Source: Bacillus sp. UNC41MFS5 (GTDB lineage Bacteria; Bacillota; Bacilli; Bacillales_B; DSM-18226). From it: 64,000 nucleotides of DNA. Below the pieces are notes generated by a model, which was not told where the DNA came from, searched no databases, and saw nothing but the letters and a program-made list of their open reading frames with translations. The position numbers and the translations under genes are program-made. Position 1 is the first letter of the stretch; the number at the start of each line of letters is the position of its first letter. The stretch lies in the NCBI RefSeq assembly GCF_000686805.1, contig NZ_JMLP01000012.1, positions 62,001 to 126,000 of the forward strand, written 5' to 3'. Below are positions 18,604 through 31,964 of the stretch, in pieces.

Positions 18604-19866
18604 TTAAAAGAGATTCCCATTTCCATTAAAACTCATATATTCTGGTTCACTTAATATTTCAATATTTGGATTCATCTTTGCTTCATCTATCAAGCATTCA
18701 GAGATGAACATATGTTCAAGCTCCAGCGTATTTTTAATCCGAATAATCTTCATCTGGTAATAGTCAACGTCAAAACAAGTTTTCATGGCAGCTCTTATCG
18801 CTAAGCTGTCATTTTCCATAACCATAGGAATTTTTACACTTTGTGCCAATTTGTTTGTCAAGGGGTTCGGGTAAGTGGACTCAAATGATATCTTATCAAA
18901 GAGTCTTCTTGAGCAAATATCAGCATTAGCCATTCCGTTTGCATTCCCATGAGACTCTTTTGTAAGATCCAAAACGGCTAGTCTTTGTGCCAGCGGATTA
19001 TATTTTAAGGATCCTGAGTAATTCCTTCTAATGATATTAGGATCCATGCCGCTGCCTGAGATGTTTTTACCCATTTCATCCACGATAAGAACATCACATT
19101 TTCCGAACATGATGCTGGGCATAAGCTCGTGTGCTTCTTGCAGTAATCCCGGCTCCTCATCCATAATCCGTTCCTTTGGTATGGCAACAATTTTATAAGT
19201 TTCATCATAGGCGTTTTCTATCATTCCAACCGCAAAGATGATGTTTGATTTTTCTAAAGTCTCTCTTGCGATCTCTTCCACTCTGAATGGAATATTTTCT
19301 ACACCGGCTGAATGAATGATTTCAGCACCCACTTGTTTACCAAGCCCAACCGCGATCATTTTGGCCAAGCCGCTTTCATAAGGCGCCCTAAAGGATGTAT
19401 GAGGCTTAATTCGGCCAGTAATAATAATCGCATCCGCTTTCGTATGCGCATTCTTATCAATATGTACCGGGAGTCCATTTTTAGAGACCCCAATCTGAAC
19501 AACTTCCATACTAGAAACAATGGGGGCTCCTGTAGATTCTTCAGTTATACCTAGCTCGGCAAGTATTTCTGTTTGTCCTTCTCCTGTTGCTCCACCATGG
19601 CTCCCCATTGTTGGAACGATAAACGGGTGAGCTCCTCGTTCTCTAACCGCGGTGACAATTTCTTTAACGATACAAGGCATATTGGCAATTCCTCTACTGC
19701 CCACAGCAATAGCAACCCGGTCACCAGCCTTGATTCTTCCGATAATTTCTTCCTTACTAAGTTCTTTTCTTGTAACACCAGTTACATCTGCAATCGTTTC
19801 TCTTGGGAACCGCTGTCTGATTTTAATCATTCTTGGGATGTTGATCCCTTTGAATAATTTCTCCAT
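18604..19866 (-). CDS. larA: LarA-family nickel-pincer racemase/epimerase homologue (DUF2088)
   Basis: 420-residue member of the lactate racemase family. Visible are PTMGSHGGATGEGQ near 86, and GRIKPHTSFRAPYESGLAKMIAVGLGKQVGAEIIH near 150-185, with the histidine and lysine expected for cofactor attachment and the second histidine. It is flanked by garD (galactarate dehydratase) and larE (cofactor synthesis), so its substrate is more likely an aldarate or related 2-hydroxyacid than lactate; that is inference. 70 bp separates it from garD, with a stem-loop between. Confidence 0.85.
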   Translation of the reverse strand: MEKLFKGINIPRMIKIRQRFPRETIADVTGVTRKELSKEEIIGRIKAGDRVAIAVGSRGIANMPCIVKEIVTAVRERGAHPFIVPTMGSHGGATGEGQTEILAELGITEESTGAPIVSSMEVVQIGVSKNGLPVHIDKNAHTKADAIIITGRIKPHTSFRAPYESGLAKMIAVGLGKQVGAEIIHSAGVENIPFRVEEIARETLEKSNIIFAVGMIENAYDETYKIVAIPKERIMDEEPGLLQEAHELMPSIMFGKCDVLIVDEMGKNISGSGMDPNIIRRNYSGSLKYNPLAQRLAVLDLTKESHGNANGMANADICSRRLFDKISFESTYPNPLTNKLAQSVKIPMVMENDSLAIRAAMKTCFDVDYYQMKIIRIKNTLELEHMFISECLIDEAKMNPNIEILSEPEYMSFNGNGNLF

Positions 19867-19883
19867 TTTAAATACCTCTTTTC

Positions 19884-19913
19884 AAAGGGGAACAACATCT
19901 ATTGTCCCCCTTT
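19884..19913 (-). other. Intercistronic stem-loop between garD and larA
   Basis: AAAGGGG-ACAA / TTGT-CCCCTTT inverted repeat in the 70-bp garD-larA gap without a clear T-tail. Could tune mRNA stability or cause partial termination. Confidence 0.45.
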
Positions 19914-19936
19914 ACAAAAATATATTTATCTTTTAA

Positions 19937-21451
19937 TCAGGTTATTGGTGCTGGATTAAATAGAGTAAAATCATTATAAATTTCGTATTTTTCTGCCAAA
20001 GTTTGTTTTCTTCCACTGGCAACATCGATAATTTCGTTGAATAATAGAGTTCCAATTTCTTGAATGGTTGCTTCGCCTGTTGCAATTGGCCCTGCATTTA
20101 CATCAATCAAATCTTGCCACATATTTTTCATATCATTTCTTGAGCATACTTTAATGACTGGTGCTGCCTCTAATCCATAAGGAGTTCCTCGTCCTGTCAT
20201 AAAAACTTGAAGCGTGATTCCACTAGATAACTGGCACGAACCACAAACAAAGTCACTAGCTGGAGTTGCAGCAAAAATCATACCTTTTTTCGTTGGCCTC
20301 TCTCCTGGTGAAAGAACTTCTACAATCGGAGATGATCCAGATTTAGCAATCGAACCCATTGCTTTTTCAACAATATTCGATAGACCACCTTTTTTATTTC
20401 CAGGAGTTGGATTTGCTGAACGGTCAACTTGTCCATTATTCAGGTATTGATCATACCATGTCATCTCGTCAGCTAGTTTCTTCCCAACTTCTTCATTCAC
20501 ACAACGCTCTGCAATAATATGGACACCGTCTCGGACCTCAGTTACTTCAGAAAACATAACGGTTGCACCAGCATTGACAAGCATATCGGCAGCATATCCG
20601 GCGGAAGGATTCGCTGTTACACCTGAGAAAGCATCACTTCCACCGCATTGTAAACCAATACATAATTGAGAAAGAGGCAGCTCAACACGAACTCTTTCAT
20701 TCAATTTTTTTAATTTGTTTTCTGCCATATTCATAATTTCTGCCATGATCGCATCATGGCCCTTTTCGTTTTGAAACGTGACCACATTTTCTGGACTGTT
20801 ATATTCCGCATCCAATAACATTTCTAATGTTAGTTTTTCACATCCCAAAGAGATAATCATCGTCTCTCCACCGAAATTCGGATGTTTGACCATGTTTTGC
20901 AGCATTCGAATCGGGATTATTGCTTCAGGGGCATTGATGGCGACACCGCATCCATAGGCATGATTTATCGCTACAACATCATCAACATTTGGATATTTTG
21001 GAAGAAGTTCTTTTTTAATTCTCTTTACCGCGTTATTTAAAACACCTGTTACGCATTGAACAGTTGTGACAATTCCCAATATATTTCTTGTTCCTGCGTA
21101 TCCTCCGTTTTTGTTTGGATAACCCATAAACGTTCTTTCTGGCGGTTCAGGTAAATCTGTCACCAAATTGGTTGCAAACTCCATTTCATCCAAAGATGGC
21201 GGAACGGGAAGTTGCAACATATGTTCATTGATCCAGTCGCCCTTTTTAATAGAATGTAAAGCATATCCTAAAGTAACGCCATATCGGATTACTGGTTCAC
21301 CTTCTTCTATATTGGATAATGCAATTTTATGCCCTTGGGGAATATCCTGGTTGGCTAGAATATCATCGATGACAATGGTTCCTGCTGGAATGGCATTTAC
21401 AGTAATGGCAACGTTATCATTATCATTAATTTTAATCACACGATTTTCCAC
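19937..21451 (-). CDS. garD: Galactarate dehydratase (UxaA/GarD family)
   Basis: Fe/metal-dependent dehydratase converting galactarate to 5-keto-4-deoxyglucarate, the same product as GudD makes from glucarate. The 504-residue protein has an N-terminal SAF domain (about 1-85, AIPAGTIVIDDILANQDIPQGHK) and the catalytic UxaA/GarD region with GYAGTRNILGIVTTVQC (about 117), HAYGCGVA (about 165), LGCEK (about 203), LQCGGSDAFSG (about 268) and CGSCQLSSG (about 403). GTG start at 21451 with GGAGG 7 nt upstream. Divergent from a LysR gene, probably its activator. An altronate dehydratase role is less likely in this context. Confidence 0.88.
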   Translation of the reverse strand: MENRVIKINDNDNVAITVNAIPAGTIVIDDILANQDIPQGHKIALSNIEEGEPVIRYGVTLGYALHSIKKGDWINEHMLQLPVPPSLDEMEFATNLVTDLPEPPERTFMGYPNKNGGYAGTRNILGIVTTVQCVTGVLNNAVKRIKKELLPKYPNVDDVVAINHAYGCGVAINAPEAIIPIRMLQNMVKHPNFGGETMIISLGCEKLTLEMLLDAEYNSPENVVTFQNEKGHDAIMAEIMNMAENKLKKLNERVRVELPLSQLCIGLQCGGSDAFSGVTANPSAGYAADMLVNAGATVMFSEVTEVRDGVHIIAERCVNEEVGKKLADEMTWYDQYLNNGQVDRSANPTPGNKKGGLSNIVEKAMGSIAKSGSSPIVEVLSPGERPTKKGMIFAATPASDFVCGSCQLSSGITLQVFMTGRGTPYGLEAAPVIKVCSRNDMKNMWQDLIDVNAGPIATGEATIQEIGTLLFNEIIDVASGRKQTLAEKYEIYNDFTLFNPAPIT

Positions 21452-21494
21452 TGCGTTACCTCCTAAACTCTTGTTCTATTCTCAAAACCATTGT

Positions 21495-21558
21495 ACTCTT
21501 AGATTGTATATAAAGTAAAAGTGATTATTTTTAGAATTCTATAAGAAAAACTAAGAGT
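21495..21558. promoter_or_regulatory. Candidate LysR-type operator in garD-lysR divergent region
   Basis: ACTCTTAG (21495-21502) and its exact reverse complement CTAAGAGT (21551-21558) bracket the intergenic region, with a perfect palindrome TAGAATTCTA at 21532-21541 between them. Typical architecture for LysR control of a divergent operon; inferred only. Confidence 0.4.
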
Positions 21559-21575
21559 AATGAGGAGACTTTCAA

Positions 21576-22490
21576 ATGGATTTAAAACAGTTGGAATATA
21601 TGATTAAAATCGCTGAGGAAAACAATATTACAAAAGCTGCTGAAAAACTTTTTATCACTCAATCAGCATTAAATCAGCAACTTTTAAAATTAGAAAAAGA
21701 GCTGGGAACGCAACTTTTTGTTCGTTCAAGAACCAATTGGCATCCGACACAAGCAGGAGAAATTTATATTGAGAATGCAAAAAAAATGGTACGTATTAAA
21801 AAAGACACTTACAATCAAATTAATGATTTATTGGATATAAAAAAAGGAAAACTTAGTATTGGCTTAACACCCGAACGAGGTCCTGAAATGTTTGCATCTA
21901 TCTATCCTGCTTTTTACAAAAAGTATCCAAATATAAAAGTAGAACCCATTGAACTGCCGGTGAAACAACAACAACATGAAATATCAATGGGGAATCTTGA
22001 TATTGGATTTTTAACATTGCAAAATTTTCAAAAAACAAATGATGAATATATCTATTTCTGTACGGAAGATATTCTTTTAGCAGTTCCCCAAGCACATCCG
22101 CTTGCCCATTTAGGAGGAAAACTCGGTGATAAACTTCCTGAAATAAGCTTAAACCATTTTACAAACGATACGTTTGCCCTTATGCAAAAAGGATCAACTC
22201 TTCGAGAAATTTATGATTATCTCATTACTGACGTAGATTTTACTCCAAATATATTGCTAGAAACAAGAAGCGGCCATAACTTATATAACATGGTTGCTGA
22301 AGGAATATGCTGTTCCATCATTCCAATGGCTTATGCCCAACATAACTCTAACGTCTCTTACTTCTTAATTCAGCAAAAGCCTGTTTGGGAAGTATGTGCA
22401 TCTTATAAAAAAGGAACCTATTTAAGTAATCCTGCAAAAGACCTTATAACGATTGCCAGTTATTATTGGTCCAATAGATTAAAAAAATGA
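21576..22490 (+). CDS. LysR-family transcriptional regulator
   Basis: 304 residues with the N-terminal LysR helix-turn-helix (MDLKQLEYMIKIAEENNITKAAEKLFITQSALNQQLLKLEKELGTQLF) and the periplasmic-binding-protein-like effector domain beginning at about residue 90 (GKLSIGLTPERGPEMFASIYPAF). It is transcribed divergently from garD-larA-larE with a 124-bp gap, so it is the likely regulator of that operon. GAGGAG ribosome site. Effector unknown; galactarate or a hydroxyacid would fit. Confidence 0.9.
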   Translation: MDLKQLEYMIKIAEENNITKAAEKLFITQSALNQQLLKLEKELGTQLFVRSRTNWHPTQAGEIYIENAKKMVRIKKDTYNQINDLLDIKKGKLSIGLTPERGPEMFASIYPAFYKKYPNIKVEPIELPVKQQQHEISMGNLDIGFLTLQNFQKTNDEYIYFCTEDILLAVPQAHPLAHLGGKLGDKLPEISLNHFTNDTFALMQKGSTLREIYDYLITDVDFTPNILLETRSGHNLYNMVAEGICCSIIPMAYAQHNSNVSYFLIQQKPVWEVCASYKKGTYLSNPAKDLITIASYYWSNRLKK

Positions 22491-22532
22491 AGGAAGGGAC
22501 TTTTGCTGTCCATAACTTGGGATGTTAAAAGG

Positions 22533-22567
22533 AAAGAGTTTGCCCACTCACAGGCAAACTCTTTTTT
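22533..22567 (+). terminator. Bidirectional terminator between lysR and bgl genes
   Basis: AAAGAGTTTGCC / GGCAAACTCTTT perfect 12-bp stem followed by TTT; serves the convergent LysR and GH1 genes. Confidence 0.85.
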
Positions 22568-22569
22568 GA

Positions 22570-24006
<1,437 letters not shown>

Positions 24007-24019
24007 CTAAAAAATAAAA

Positions 24020-24045
24020 GCCGGAAACCAATATGGTTTACCGGC
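24020..24045 (-). other. Intercistronic stem-loop between the two GH1 genes
   Basis: GCCGG-AAACC / GGTTT-CCGGC in the 73-bp gap; no strong T-run, so more likely a stability or partial-termination element. Confidence 0.4.
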
Positions 24046-24055
24046 ATGATTAGGA

Positions 24056-25495
<1,440 letters not shown>

Positions 25496-25559
25496 TCACC
25501 TCAAAATTTTTTTATAAAGTCCATTAGTTAGCGTTAGTTATTACTTCTATTTATATATA

Positions 25560-25591
25560 GAAAGTCAGGGGAAATTGGTTCCCCTACTTTC
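25560..25591 (-). other. Stem-loop between bglP and GH1 genes
   Basis: GAAAGT-GGGGAA / TTCCCC-ACTTTC inverted repeat directly after the bglP stop, without a convincing T-tail; possible processing or attenuation point. Confidence 0.45.
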
Positions 25592-25594
25592 ATA

Positions 25595-27607
<2,013 letters not shown>

Positions 27608-27657
27608 TCACTTGTAAGTTCTGGCCAGTTCCTGCAACTGAACTTCGGCTCATGGAA

Positions 27658-27741
27658 TAAAAAAAACCTAAATTGTATGCTATGCACTATAAAAGTGAGG
27701 AACATACAATTTAGGTTTTGCCTGCTAATCAGTAACAATCC
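27658..27741 (-). promoter_or_regulatory. LicT/BglG-type antiterminator (RAT1) with overlapping terminator
   Basis: GGATTGTTACTGA...GCAGGCAAAACC (27741-27714) overlapping a perfect 15-bp terminator stem AACCTAAATTGTATG with eight T behind it. Same design as RAT2, 170 bp further upstream. A further stem GCCGAAGT/ACTTCGGC (27601-27649) lies between the modules. Confidence 0.93.
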
Positions 27742-27767
27742 TAAAAAATTAATTAATTTGTACACCT

Positions 27768-27797
27768 ATAATAGCATCCGCTTTCATTCTAAGTCAA
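27768..27797 (-). promoter_or_regulatory. bgl operon promoter with cre-like spacer
   Basis: -35 TTGACT (27797-27792), 18-bp spacer, -10 TATTAT (27773-27768). The spacer contains ATGAAAGCGGATGC, close to the CcpA cre consensus (core AARCG present, 3' side imperfect). Transcription would run straight into RAT1. Confidence 0.75.
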
Positions 27798-27817
27798 CGC
27801 TTTCTTTCAAAAAATTT

Positions 27818-27901
27818 TTAGGATCTATTTACCAAGAGTTCAATATGAATGGTAAGGTAGGCCATTTCTTCCTTTGTCAGCTGATGGTTATCAGAATACC
27901 G
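27818..27901 (-). pseudogene. 3' stub of a licT-type antiterminator gene
   Basis: The last 27 codons read RYSDNHQLTKEEMAYLTIHI-ELLVNRS-stop, matching the C-terminal end of PRD2 in LicT/BglG antiterminators (the EEMAYLTIHI pattern). An in-frame TAA stands immediately before it, and the rest of the gene is missing; DUF3291 coding sequence follows 43 bp on. The intact ancestor would have sat directly upstream of bglP. Confidence 0.65.
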
Positions 27902-27944
27902 TTATTACTGAAAATACTCATGAAGCTATTGTTCCGAAAGCATT

Positions 27945-28409
27945 CTACTTAATCAAGAATGTCTCTCCTTTTTCATCAAATGCATGCTTAAAATCAAATG
28001 CAAAAGGAGTGGGACCATGTTGAATATAATAGTTGTATCTCTTGAATGCCTCCTCCCATGAGACATCCTTCACCCCTTCTGTCCACCATACTACATAAGA
28101 AAGGTGATTCTCTGGATATGACTCGATCCATCTGCTCCTATTTCGTAATGCTTGCATATGCTGTCCCGAATAGGTAAATCGATATAACGATTGAAGGCTT
28201 CTCCATACTGTTAGTGTAAGAATTGGAGAACCCTTTCCCTTTACGGTTTCTTCAGGGAAAGGGACTCCTTCAGGTGAAAACGCCTCTATAAGTCCTGATT
28301 TAGTTGCCTGTCGATATACTTCATTTCCCACTTGAAAAAATTCACGAGAGGCAGGGTGGTCATAGGAGTGGTTTAGCCTACCAACAGTATAGATTGAAAC
28401 TAATGCCAT
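27945..28409 (-). CDS. DUF3291 domain-containing protein
   Basis: 154 residues matching the DUF3291 family, a ferredoxin-like monooxygenase-type fold: MALVSIYTVGRLNHSYDHPAS, then LTLTVWRSLQSLYRFTYSGQHMQALRNRSRW and HLSYVVWWTEGVKDVSWEEAFKRYNYYIQHGPTPFAF. Function is unknown. It stands where the rest of licT should be, on the same strand and upstream of the licT stub, so a deletion or insertion brought it here. GGAGGG ribosome site. Confidence 0.85.
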   Translation of the reverse strand: MALVSIYTVGRLNHSYDHPASREFFQVGNEVYRQATKSGLIEAFSPEGVPFPEETVKGKGSPILTLTVWRSLQSLYRFTYSGQHMQALRNRSRWIESYPENHLSYVVWWTEGVKDVSWEEAFKRYNYYIQHGPTPFAFDFKHAFDEKGETFLIK

Positions 28410-28842
28410 AAACAGCCCTCCATCTATAGTCTTTTCCTAAGGTATATTCAATTAAAAATTTGAAAATTCCTTCTTCAGCTAACCAGCTTCCATAGTGGAA
28501 CAAGAAAAGCTACCAAAATGACAGCCACCATCTTCAACTCTTGCCCCCAATTAGTTTAATTTCAATTTTCCACAAACTTATAGATATTGGTTTAATTTCA
28601 TTAATTGGACAATCAAATATTGCACAGGTAACGGATGATTTTTTAATTTGATGCCATAATGCTTGTCCATATCCAAATGTCCTATCTGATTTCTGTCAGC
28701 TAAAAAAAAACGATTGTTCTAATTGAACAATCGTAACCCATTAGGAAAATAATTATTTTACAGCCAAGGTGAAATTCGTATCCATTATAATTTCGTAAAT
28801 GCTTTTCAGGAGGTAGACAAAGGCAACACCCAATAGTTAGGG
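28410..28842. other. Gene-poor stretch at the island's right edge
   Basis: No convincing gene is visible. It is AT-rich and contains one clear hairpin (28710-28734) plus the displaced terminator described separately. A minus-strand reading of 20 codons near 28.5 kb (KMVAVILVAFLVPLWKLVS) is too short and lacks support. Confidence 0.5.
28701..28734 (-). terminator. Terminator
   Basis: Perfect 10-bp stem ACGATTGTTC / GAACAATCGT with a five-base loop, followed on the minus strand by nine T. Confidence 0.85.
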
Positions 28843-28854
28843 TTAGTTGCCTTT
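28819..28854 (-). terminator. Hairpin after the displaced rlmCD end
   Basis: AAAGGCAAC-CCC / GGG-GTTGCCTTT stem immediately at and after the stop of the rlmCD-like stub. It probably was the native terminator of rlmCD before the island inserted. Confidence 0.6.
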
Positions 28855-28896
28855 CTTTAAAATGAGTTGCGAGATACACTCCACATGCGCCGTATG
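28843..28896 (-). pseudogene. Displaced 3' end of an rlmCD-type methyltransferase gene
   Basis: The minus strand reads HTAHVECISQLILKKGN-stop, the typical C-terminus of TrmA-family 23S rRNA methyltransferases. The intact gene at 39810-41198 ends [17 protein letters not shown]. The similarity starts abruptly at the shared 20-bp block, where the recombinase remnant ends. It is best explained as the original gene end pushed aside by an integrating element. Confidence 0.75.
28877..28896. repeat. Putative attachment site, distal copy
   Basis: CACTCCACATGCGCCGTATG; 19 of 20 bases match 39844-39863 inside the end of rlmCD, same orientation. It lies 12 bp beyond the stop codon of the serine recombinase remnant. 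Confidence 0.7.
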
Positions 28897-28908
28897 GTGG
28901 TCACTACA

Positions 28909-29500
28909 TTAAATTGTATGCGGATTTGTAAAACGATAATGGATTACAATTTCTGAATTTTCTTTCACTTCAATCCGTTCAATGATTCGATGTAGTAATT
29001 CTTCATTTAGTTCATTAAATTCGAGAATCCTATCCACGTATTTCATTATTTTTGCCGTTGACTCATAGTGATCACTTCGATCATTGAGTTGCTTTTTTAA
29101 AGTCACTAACTGTTGCTGCAGGTCTTGAACCTTTAAATTGTTCTCATCTGCAACTTGGCGGTAATCTTCCTGGTCTATTTTCCCCTGTGCCAATAATCTA
29201 AGAAGGTTTTTATTTTCTGTTTTTAATAATTCAATTTCTTTACCTATTTTTTGTTCCTTTTTTTTCAAATCATTCTCAATACTTTTTATTTTTTCACTTG
29301 CCTTTATAACAAAATCCGTTTATTTACTGCAACAGATGACATTTCTCTTAAATCTTCTAAAATAAAATTCTTAAGCTGTTTTTCCCTAATTAAATGGCTG
29401 GTACACGCATCAATCCCATGCTTGCGATATCTTCCACAAACGTATCCCTTACGATCATGCAGATACCATAATGAGGTAGCGCAATCCGCACAATAAAGCT
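28909..29500 (-). pseudogene. Large serine recombinase, C-terminal remnant with frameshift
   Basis: The zinc beta-ribbon segment LYCADCATSLWYLHDRKGYV-CGRYRKHGIDACTSHLI is followed, after a frameshift at about 29325, by the long coiled coil (DFVIKASEKIKSIEND, then KKKEQKIGKEIELLKTENK) and the C-terminal LHRIIERIEVKENSEIVIHYRF. These are the DNA-binding domains of phage/ICE serine integrases. The catalytic resolvase and core recombinase domains are missing, replaced at about 29500 by a terminase stub. It ends next to the putative att site, as integrase genes commonly do. Confidence 0.88.
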
Positions 29501-29565
29501 GTAGCATTTCCAGACTTAATATAAAAGTCAGCAAATCTCTTTTGTTTAATTTTTAGGACTCCCAA
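29497..29565 (-). pseudogene. Phage terminase small subunit, N-terminal stub A
   Basis: From the TTG at 29565 (GGAGG upstream) the minus strand reads LGVLKIKQKRFADFYIKSGN-ATA, the N-terminal helix-turn-helix start of terminase small subunits (KQ.KFADYYI.SGNAT). Homology stops after 23 codons where recombinase sequence begins. About three-quarters identical at DNA level to stub B at 39592-39681. Confidence 0.7.
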
Positions 29566-29596
29566 AAGTAGCACCTCCATATGATCATCAAAAATA

Positions 29597-29608
29597 GAAT
29601 GTACGTTT
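29597..29608. promoter_or_regulatory. LexA-box-like dyad upstream of terminase stub A
   Basis: GAATGTACGTTT, similar to the Bacillus LexA (DinR) motif GAAC-N4-GTTC with mismatches, about 32 bp upstream of the stub's TTG. Its counterpart near stub B is GAATGTATGTTC. Confidence 0.35.
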
Positions 29609-29730
29609 CATATACCTAATATATCATAATAACTCCACATCATATGTAAAAAAAAGGAGGTGATTGTAATTTTTGTTATTTTTAATTAGGGTTTTACCAC
29701 ATTTTATTAAGTAATCTTTATAAGACTTTG

Positions 29731-30621
29731 TTACTCCATAGTAGAAATGCTATTCCAAATTTTTTGGACTACATTAATAAAAGATTGAATTGTTACTACC
29801 TTTTCTTTTTCCTTCAACGTAATGATAGAGGTATTTACTTTTACCTTGTTCTCAGTAACTAGGATCGGGACTAAATCACCATTGCTAATTTCTTTTTTTA
29901 TGCAGGCACTGATTCCCAACCCTAACCCGATATTTTTTAATACGGCCTTTTTGATTCCATCTAAACTTCCAAATTCTATTACGTTTTTTGATAAGAGTTT
30001 CGATTGACTCAAATATTTACTCATCATCGTTTCATAATATTCGTCAGCTTGATATTTAATTAAAGGAAATTTCGTAAGTAATTGGTCTTCCGGGTACCTA
30101 GCATATAAATCTTTAGAAACCACTAGAACCATGTCGTTCTCTGCAATCACGATGTTTGTAATTCCATTTTTACTTAGCTCGCCCGAAATAATCCCTATAT
30201 CGTATTTGTTTGATTCTATCCCTTTTATAATTTCATCCCTTTTACAGGAAATTAACTTAATCTGTACATGGGGATATAGCTTCAGGTACTCAGATATGAC
30301 ATAAGGAAAATAATTCGCACAATAGCTTTCACCAGCGGCAATCGTTACATTGCCATACGAATTTGAAAGTTCGGTGAATGATGATTCAATCTCCTCAACT
30401 ATGGAAAAAAGCTGATCCGTATATGATTTAAGGATTTCACCTGCAGGCGTCAAAAAGGTTTTCTTTCCAACACGTATAAATAGCTCCTGTTTCAATTCTT
30501 GTTGGAGCGTCTGAATTTGTGCAGTTACAGCAGGTTGAGAGAAGTTTAACTGTTGGGCAGCCTTTGTAAAATTTAAGTACTCTGCTGCGAATTTGAAAGT
30601 TTTCAGATGTCTTAATTCCAT
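29731..30621 (-). CDS. LysR-family transcriptional regulator
   Basis: About 296 residues starting MELRHLKTFKFAAEYLNFTKAAQQLNFSQPAVTAQIQTLQQELKQELF (LysR HTH) with a substrate-binding domain from about residue 90 (GNVTIAAGESYCANYFPYVISEYLKLYPHVQIKLI). A longer frame reaches 30687, but GGAGAG lies just upstream of the ATG at 30621. Inside the island, downstream of a truncated MFS gene. Its target is unknown; it may have regulated the broken transporter and dehydrogenase genes. Confidence 0.88.
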   Translation of the reverse strand: MELRHLKTFKFAAEYLNFTKAAQQLNFSQPAVTAQIQTLQQELKQELFIRVGKKTFLTPAGEILKSYTDQLFSIVEEIESSFTELSNSYGNVTIAAGESYCANYFPYVISEYLKLYPHVQIKLISCKRDEIIKGIESNKYDIGIISGELSKNGITNIVIAENDMVLVVSKDLYARYPEDQLLTKFPLIKYQADEYYETMMSKYLSQSKLLSKNVIEFGSLDGIKKAVLKNIGLGLGISACIKKEISNGDLVPILVTENKVKVNTSIITLKEKEKVVTIQSFINVVQKIWNSISTME

Positions 30622-30724
30622 TAAAGTCGCTCTCCAAACTATCAAATTTTTTGGACTGGTGCATATTAGTATAGTGCTGAATATCAATAAAATAATGTTA
30701 TGGTTACCATAATGTCTTTGGATT

Positions 30725-30955
30725 TTACATTAAAATCCCCTTCATTGATATTTTGGGAATGTTATTACAATCTTGTACTGTTTGTATCACTTTTGTAGGT
30801 TTGTAATATTTAGCTAATAATAGAGTTACAACAAGACCAACGCCTCCAATATTATAAAACATAACGCGCCAGCCCCAAGTATCTGCTTTTAAACCAATAA
30901 AGTATAAAGTGAGCGCCGACCCTATTAACTGAGCAACAAATAAAATGGACTTCAT
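30725..30955 (-). pseudogene. MFS transporter fragment
   Basis: 76 codons covering two membrane segments and the intervening loop (LIGSALTLYFIGLKADTWGWRVMFYNIGGVGLVVTLLLAKYYKP), the TM5-TM6 region of a major facilitator. Nothing of the remaining transporter is visible on either side, so this is a decayed piece. Confidence 0.7.
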
Positions 30956-31000
30956 TCTTACCTGAACTTCTCTTTTGAAAATTTCTGTAATAGCTACACA

Positions 31001-31042
31001 AAAAAAAAGGTGTTAAAATTGATAAATTTCAATTTTAACACC
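31001..31042 (-). terminator. Terminator of the island sugar operon
   Basis: Perfect 13-bp stem GGTGTTAAAATTG / CAATTTTAACACC with a nine-base T tail on the minus strand, right after the alcohol dehydrogenase pseudogene. Confidence 0.9.
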
Positions 31043-31070
31043 CTCCATTTGAATAGACTTTAATTAATAA

Positions 31071-31964
31071 TTAATCATTAAATTCGATGACTGCTCTACC
31101 AACATTTACACAATTGCAGTCATGGAAAGAGTCAAATGCTAGATTAATATCTTCTAAGGCAATCCATTCCAACACGAGCTCATCCAGTTTGAATTTCCCA
31201 TCTAAATACATTTGTGCGATGTTGCAGAAATTACGGAATGGCTTCACATTACCATAAAAGCTTCCTTTCAACACTGTGCCAACTCGATGGAATATTCAAC
31301 GTTTTTCAGGATTTGTTTTACGTCACAAGCTATAATTTTAGAAGCACCTGCGATACGCGCTCCTTGAATCGCATTAACGCCCGCTCCGCCTCCGAAGATC
31401 GCGACGGTAGAGCCAGGTGTAACACCGGCCGCATTCACTGCTGCCCCAAAGCCTGTTGCCACGCCGCATCCGATCAAGGACGCTTGTGCCAAAGGCATTT
31501 CATCTGGCAGCTTGATACATGACATTTTTCGGAACAACTGCATACTCTTCAAAAGTGGATAATATTGAATTGTGATAGACTTTTTTTCCATTTTGACTCA
31601 ATCTGGTAGTACCCTCTTACAGCGTTCCTTCAAACATTGGACCAAATGCAGATTCGCATAAGTGAACTCCCCCGGTCACGCAAAATTCACATGTTCCGCA
31701 ATATGGAACCCAGCTTAAAGCTACTTTATCGCCTACTTTTACGTTGGTGACATTTGCTCCAACCGCTTCAACAATTCCCGCTCCCTCATGTCCAAGAATT
31801 GTTGGTGCGGGCGTAGTCGAATCATTTAAAGAGTTTAAATCACAGTGGCACACACCTGTTACTATAATTTTCACTAGAACTTCATTCTCTCTTGGTTCTC
31901 TAAGTTCTCCGTGTTGAATGGATAAAGGTTCGCCGATTTCAGGCATTTTTTGCAATGAGTTCAT
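31071..31964 (-). pseudogene. Zn-dependent alcohol dehydrogenase, broken (copy 1)
   Basis: The N-terminal third is intact (31617-31964: GVCHCDLN, GHEGAGIVEAVG, and the structural-zinc cysteines CGTCEFC...C). A stop and frame change at about 31600 separates the nucleotide-binding part ([44 protein letters not shown]). About 100 codons are then deleted before the C-terminal part ([15 protein letters not shown]...YLDGKFKLDELV...INLAFDSF). It is the last gene of the SDR-oxidase-kinase-MFS operon, its start overlapping the MFS stop by 26 bp, so it was once translationally coupled. Confidence 0.88.

Noticed and set aside
28480..28570. 20-codon hydrophobic frame (KMVAVILVAFLVPLWKLVS) resembling a small toxin
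   Set aside because: TTG start, too short to judge, and no antisense RNA or antitoxin-like structure seen nearby.
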